Positions 6,140-8,382 of a DNA stretch of 8,382 bases are shown piece after piece; positions within the stretch are counted from its first letter, which is position 1, and every line of letters begins with the position of its first letter. The notes under the pieces were generated by a model. The model searched no databases, had not been told where the DNA came from, and worked only from the letters and a program-made list of their open reading frames with translations. This DNA is from Limnobacter sp. (lineage in GTDB: Bacteria; Pseudomonadota; Gammaproteobacteria; Burkholderiales; Burkholderiaceae_B): assembly GCA_012032215.1 (NCBI GenBank), contig JAAURO010000060.1, positions 1 through 8,382 of the forward strand, read 5' to 3'. Position numbers and translations under genes: made by a program.

Positions 6140-7683
6140 GGGACTTGTTGCTGCATGCTCTGCAAGCCGTCAATAAGCCGGGCGGTGGTAGGGTTCAGTG
6201 TGTCGCTAGCTGGCGTGCCGTGGTTTGCTTCAGGGTGCGCTTTTGCGGTGGTGGCCAATACCTGTTCCAGGTTGCCTGCAATGGTTTTGCCCAGTTCGAC
6301 ACCAAATTGGTCGAAGGGGTTGATGCTTTGCAGGGCTGCCAGTGCGGTGGTGCGGTATTCCCACAGGGCTAGAAGCCCGCCAAGCGTGAAGGGAGACAGC
6401 TGTGCAATCAGCAGAGAGGTGACTGGCCTGCCGCCGGGGCAGGTTTTTGCGTTGATGGCGGGGTTCAGGCGTTCGGATTCGGTGTTGTATTGCCCGGTTG
6501 CAAAGGCTTGTGCCTGTGCCAGAAAGTGCGACAGCAGGGCTTGGTGGTGGCTGGTTTGGGTGTGGTTGGGGTTGGCAATGCCAACCAGTTCTATGCCGCA
6601 GGCTATGGGTGCCTGGTGCAGCATCTGAAAAAACGCGTGCTGGTTGTTGGTGCCTGTGCCGCCCCACAACAGGGGGCAGGGCGGGGCAGAAAGCACTTCG
6701 CCGCGGGTGCTTACGCCTTTGCCCAGCGATTCCATCCAGAGTTGCTGCAAATAAGGCACCAAAAGCCCCAACCGGCTGTCGTAGGCACACACCATCAGGC
6801 TTTGAATGCCGCGTTGAAGGCGATCGCGATCGGTAAGTGCCAGCAGTGCGGGCAGGTTGTCGGGCAGGGGGGTGGTGAGTGCATGGTGGTCTACGTGGGT
6901 ACCGCCAGCGAGGAAATCGTCTAAGACCTGGTTGCCATACGCCATGCGCAGCGAAAGGCTGACGGGCCCCCACACAGAAAATCGCCCGCCCACGCTGTCT
7001 GGAAAGGCAAAAATGCGGTCGGGGTGAATGCCAAATTCGTGCGCTTTTTTGGGGTTGCTGGTGGCCGCTATCAGGGCTGCCTGTGCGTAGGCTTTGCCTG
7101 CACCCGCGGTAAGCCATTGCACCACGTGGTTGGCATTTAGCAGGGTTTCGCGGGTGGAAAAAGACTTGCTGGCAATCAGTACCAGTGTGGTTTTTGGATT
7201 GAGGCCGCGCAAAGCCCATTGCAGTTCATGAAAATCGACATTGGCGGCAAAGCGCAGGGTGTAAATGCTGGGCAGTTGCAGACGGCTAAACACGTCGTTC
7301 AGTAAGCGTGGACCTAAATCGGAACCCCCAATGCCCAGGTGCACAATGGCCTGATAGGGTTGGCCTTCCGGGTTGTTAAGTTGCCCAGTTTGCGCTGCTT
7401 GGGCAAGGGTGCGCTGCGCTGCCAAGGCTTGCGTTTCTTCTTCAAGGCCGCCGTGTGGCAATTGCTGGGCAATGGCGGGGTTGGCGGCCAAGCGGTAGGC
7501 CCAGTGGGTGGCTGTGCGGTGTTCGGTGGTGTTAACGGTTTGTCTGCCAGCCATGGCTAGCCAGGCGCTGGAAATGGCTTGGCCCGGTGCGTTCAGACAT
7601 TGCGTGCGCAAGGCGGTTGGATCGGTTGCCTGAATGGGCTGCCGATCGATGTTGAGCAAGAAGTGGGAAGAAAGGGTGTTCAT
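6136..7683 (-). CDS. pgi: Glucose-6-phosphate isomerase
   Basis: Pgi interconverts glucose-6-phosphate and fructose-6-phosphate in the cytoplasm. From the ATG at 7683 the product is 515 residues, somewhat shorter than the 549-residue E. coli enzyme. The SIS-type sugar-phosphate site shows GIGGSDLG (117-124) and SKSFSTRET (172-180). PGI signature 1 is DSVGGRFSVWGPVS (229-242), and signature 2 is NPFDQFGVELGK (455-466) with Lys466. His379/His380 lie in SHHQALLSHF, where the E. coli enzyme has its catalytic His. The segment usually read as WGEPGTNGQH is WGGTGTNNQH here (340-349), so the usual catalytic Glu is not at its expected place. The ATG overlaps the eda stop and the stop overlaps the lactonase start, both as ATGA. 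The same frame is open up to 7830, but that part overlaps eda and shows no family similarity. In an Entner-Doudoroff operon Pgi can recycle fructose-6-phosphate to glucose-6-phosphate. Confidence 0.96.
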   Translation of the reverse strand: MNTLSSHFLLNIDRQPIQATDPTALRTQCLNAPGQAISSAWLAMAGRQTVNTTEHRTATHWAYRLAANPAIAQQLPHGGLEEETQALAAQRTLAQAAQTGQLNNPEGQPYQAIVHLGIGGSDLGPRLLNDVFSRLQLPSIYTLRFAANVDFHELQWALRGLNPKTTLVLIASKSFSTRETLLNANHVVQWLTAGAGKAYAQAALIAATSNPKKAHEFGIHPDRIFAFPDSVGGRFSVWGPVSLSLRMAYGNQVLDDFLAGGTHVDHHALTTPLPDNLPALLALTDRDRLQRGIQSLMVCAYDSRLGLLVPYLQQLWMESLGKGVSTRGEVLSAPPCPLLWGGTGTNNQHAFFQMLHQAPIACGIELVGIANPNHTQTSHHQALLSHFLAQAQAFATGQYNTESERLNPAINAKTCPGGRPVTSLLIAQLSPFTLGGLLALWEYRTTALAALQSINPFDQFGVELGKTIAGNLEQVLATTAKAHPEANHGTPASDTLNPTTARLIDGLQSMQQQVP

Positions 7684-8357
7684 TGCCAGGTTTCCAGTGC
7701 TTCGGTGGCTTTTTGTTGTACCCAGGCGGCGATTTGTGCGCTGGTGAGTGTGGGCATGTCGGGGGTGGGGGTTGGCCACTTGGTGAGCCAGGTGCCTCCG
7801 CAGGCTTTCACGGCGGAAATGGATTTCCACTGCGCCAGATTGTCCAGGGCAATGCCGCCAGTTGGAATAACCTGTGCGTGCGGCAAGGGCTGGGTAATGG
7901 CGGCCAGTGCTGCGGGGCCACCTGCTGCCATGGCTGGAAAAAACTTCAGGGTGTTAAACCCCCATTCCAGGGCGCGCATGAATTCGCCGGCGGTGGCCAC
8001 GCCGGGCACCCATGCATAGCCGTGCGCTTGCGCATGCTCGGCCAAAAGTGGGGTGAGTCCGGGCGAAATAAACAGGGTTGCACCGGCATCGGCGGCTTGC
8101 GCAAATTGCGGTGTTTGCAGCACGGTGCCGGCGCCCAAGCGCATGGTTGGAAACTCGCGTGCAATGGCGTGCATGGCGGGCAGCGCGGCCGGGGTGCGCA
8201 AGGTGATTTCCAGTTGGGCAATGCCGCCTGCCAGCAAGCCTTCGGCAATGGCCAGCCCTTGGGCTTCGGTGTGCACCAGCACAACCGGCAAAATGGGGGC
8301 GCACAGCCAGTGGGCTGCATTGCTTGCGGTTTCAGGGTGTGAAGGGTGTGTGCTCAT
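7680..8357 (-). CDS. eda: 2-keto-3-deoxy-6-phosphogluconate (KDPG) aldolase
   Basis: Eda cleaves KDPG to pyruvate and glyceraldehyde-3-phosphate, the last specific step of the Entner-Doudoroff pathway. The 225-residue length is near the family norm. The TIM-barrel motifs appear in order: PVVLVHT (24-30), LEITLRT with catalytic Glu50, GAGTVL (75-80), FISPGLT (96-102), VPGVAT (117-122), NTLKFFPA with the Schiff-base Lys138, and PTGGI (165-169). The positions are offset by +5 from E. coli Glu45/Lys133. The start at 8357 is part of an ATGA overlap with a frame coming from beyond the window, and the stop overlaps the pgi start in the same way. The regulatory region of the operon lies outside the window. 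Confidence 0.97.
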   Translation of the reverse strand: MSTHPSHPETASNAAHWLCAPILPVVLVHTEAQGLAIAEGLLAGGIAQLEITLRTPAALPAMHAIAREFPTMRLGAGTVLQTPQFAQAADAGATLFISPGLTPLLAEHAQAHGYAWVPGVATAGEFMRALEWGFNTLKFFPAMAAGGPAALAAITQPLPHAQVIPTGGIALDNLAQWKSISAVKACGGTWLTKWPTPTPDMPTLTSAQIAAWVQQKATEALETWQ

Positions 8358-8382
8358 GGGCGTGGTGTGGTTGGTTCGTTTG
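8354..8382 (-). CDS. Last codons of an upstream operon gene (partial)
   Basis: The minus strand at the right edge is open and ends NEPTTPRP, with TGA at 8356-8354 overlapping the eda ATG as ATGA. This is the same junction seen at eda/pgi and pgi/lactonase. The product cannot be identified from eight residues. By pathway context it could be another glucose or Entner-Doudoroff gene. Confidence 0.4.

Noticed and set aside
5837..6628. 263-codon + strand frame opposite the lactonase and pgi
   Set aside because: It spans two well-supported minus-strand genes, is Cys/Val/Gly-rich in composition, and matches no recognisable motif.
7684..7830. 49-codon N-terminal extension of Pgi
   Set aside because: It lies wholly inside eda in another frame and is Arg/His-rich without similarity. 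The ATG at 7683 forms the ATGA junction seen along the operon.
7683..8342. 219-codon + strand frame opposite eda
   Set aside because: It is an antisense shadow of the GC-rich eda gene, and its Gly/His/Cys-rich translation is typical of such shadows.

Overview
The window looks like a chromosomal segment of a betaproteobacterium, most likely of the order Burkholderiales. The evidence is the hemA-prfA pair, an Entner-Doudoroff style eda-pgi-lactonase operon, and GC-rich core genes (one sampled 60-base line of pgi is about 68% GC). The genus cannot be fixed from the sequence alone.

Layout from left to right. (1) Positions 1-239 hold the 3' end of an unrecognised hydrophilic protein on the + strand, followed by a possible hairpin terminator. 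(2) Positions 393-2842 are a + strand core operon. A promoter with a perfect TATAAT precedes hemA (glutamyl-tRNA reductase), which overlaps prfA (peptide chain release factor 1) by 8 bases. hemA as written is split by one surplus T in a run of six. prmC/hemK, the methyltransferase gene that often follows prfA in proteobacteria, is absent. (3) Positions 2876-5119 are an accessory island of lower GC (about 48% in one sampled line). It holds a self-inhibited class III Fic AMP-transferase, a 370-residue protein with a RING-finger-like zinc motif and at least six roughly 35-residue helical repeats, and a possible small coupled gene, all on the - strand. The RING-like gene lies between two inversely oriented copies of a short MITE-like repeat. 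One copy is complete with terminal inverted repeats of about 29 bp, and the other is a truncated half. (4) Positions 5145-8382 are a - strand sugar operon, transcribed from right to left. It starts with the last codons of an unknown gene, then eda (KDPG aldolase), pgi (glucose-6-phosphate isomerase) and an SMP-30/gluconolactonase family gene. All three junctions are 4-base ATGA stop/start overlaps, which indicates tight translational coupling. The lactonase frame is broken at a run of five C.

How the genes work together: HemA commits glutamyl-tRNA to tetrapyrrole synthesis and RF1 ends translation at UAA/UAG. Eda, Pgi and the lactonase fit glucose/gluconate catabolism through the Entner-Doudoroff route. 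The island between them carries two families with eukaryote-interaction or toxin flavour (Fic and RING-like), plus mobile-repeat footprints.

The most interesting item is the RING-like repeat protein framed by MITE-like repeats. Two clear frame breaks, and a possible third, all lie at homopolymer tracts. Sequencing or assembly error therefore has to be excluded before any gene is called a pseudogene or a recoded gene.
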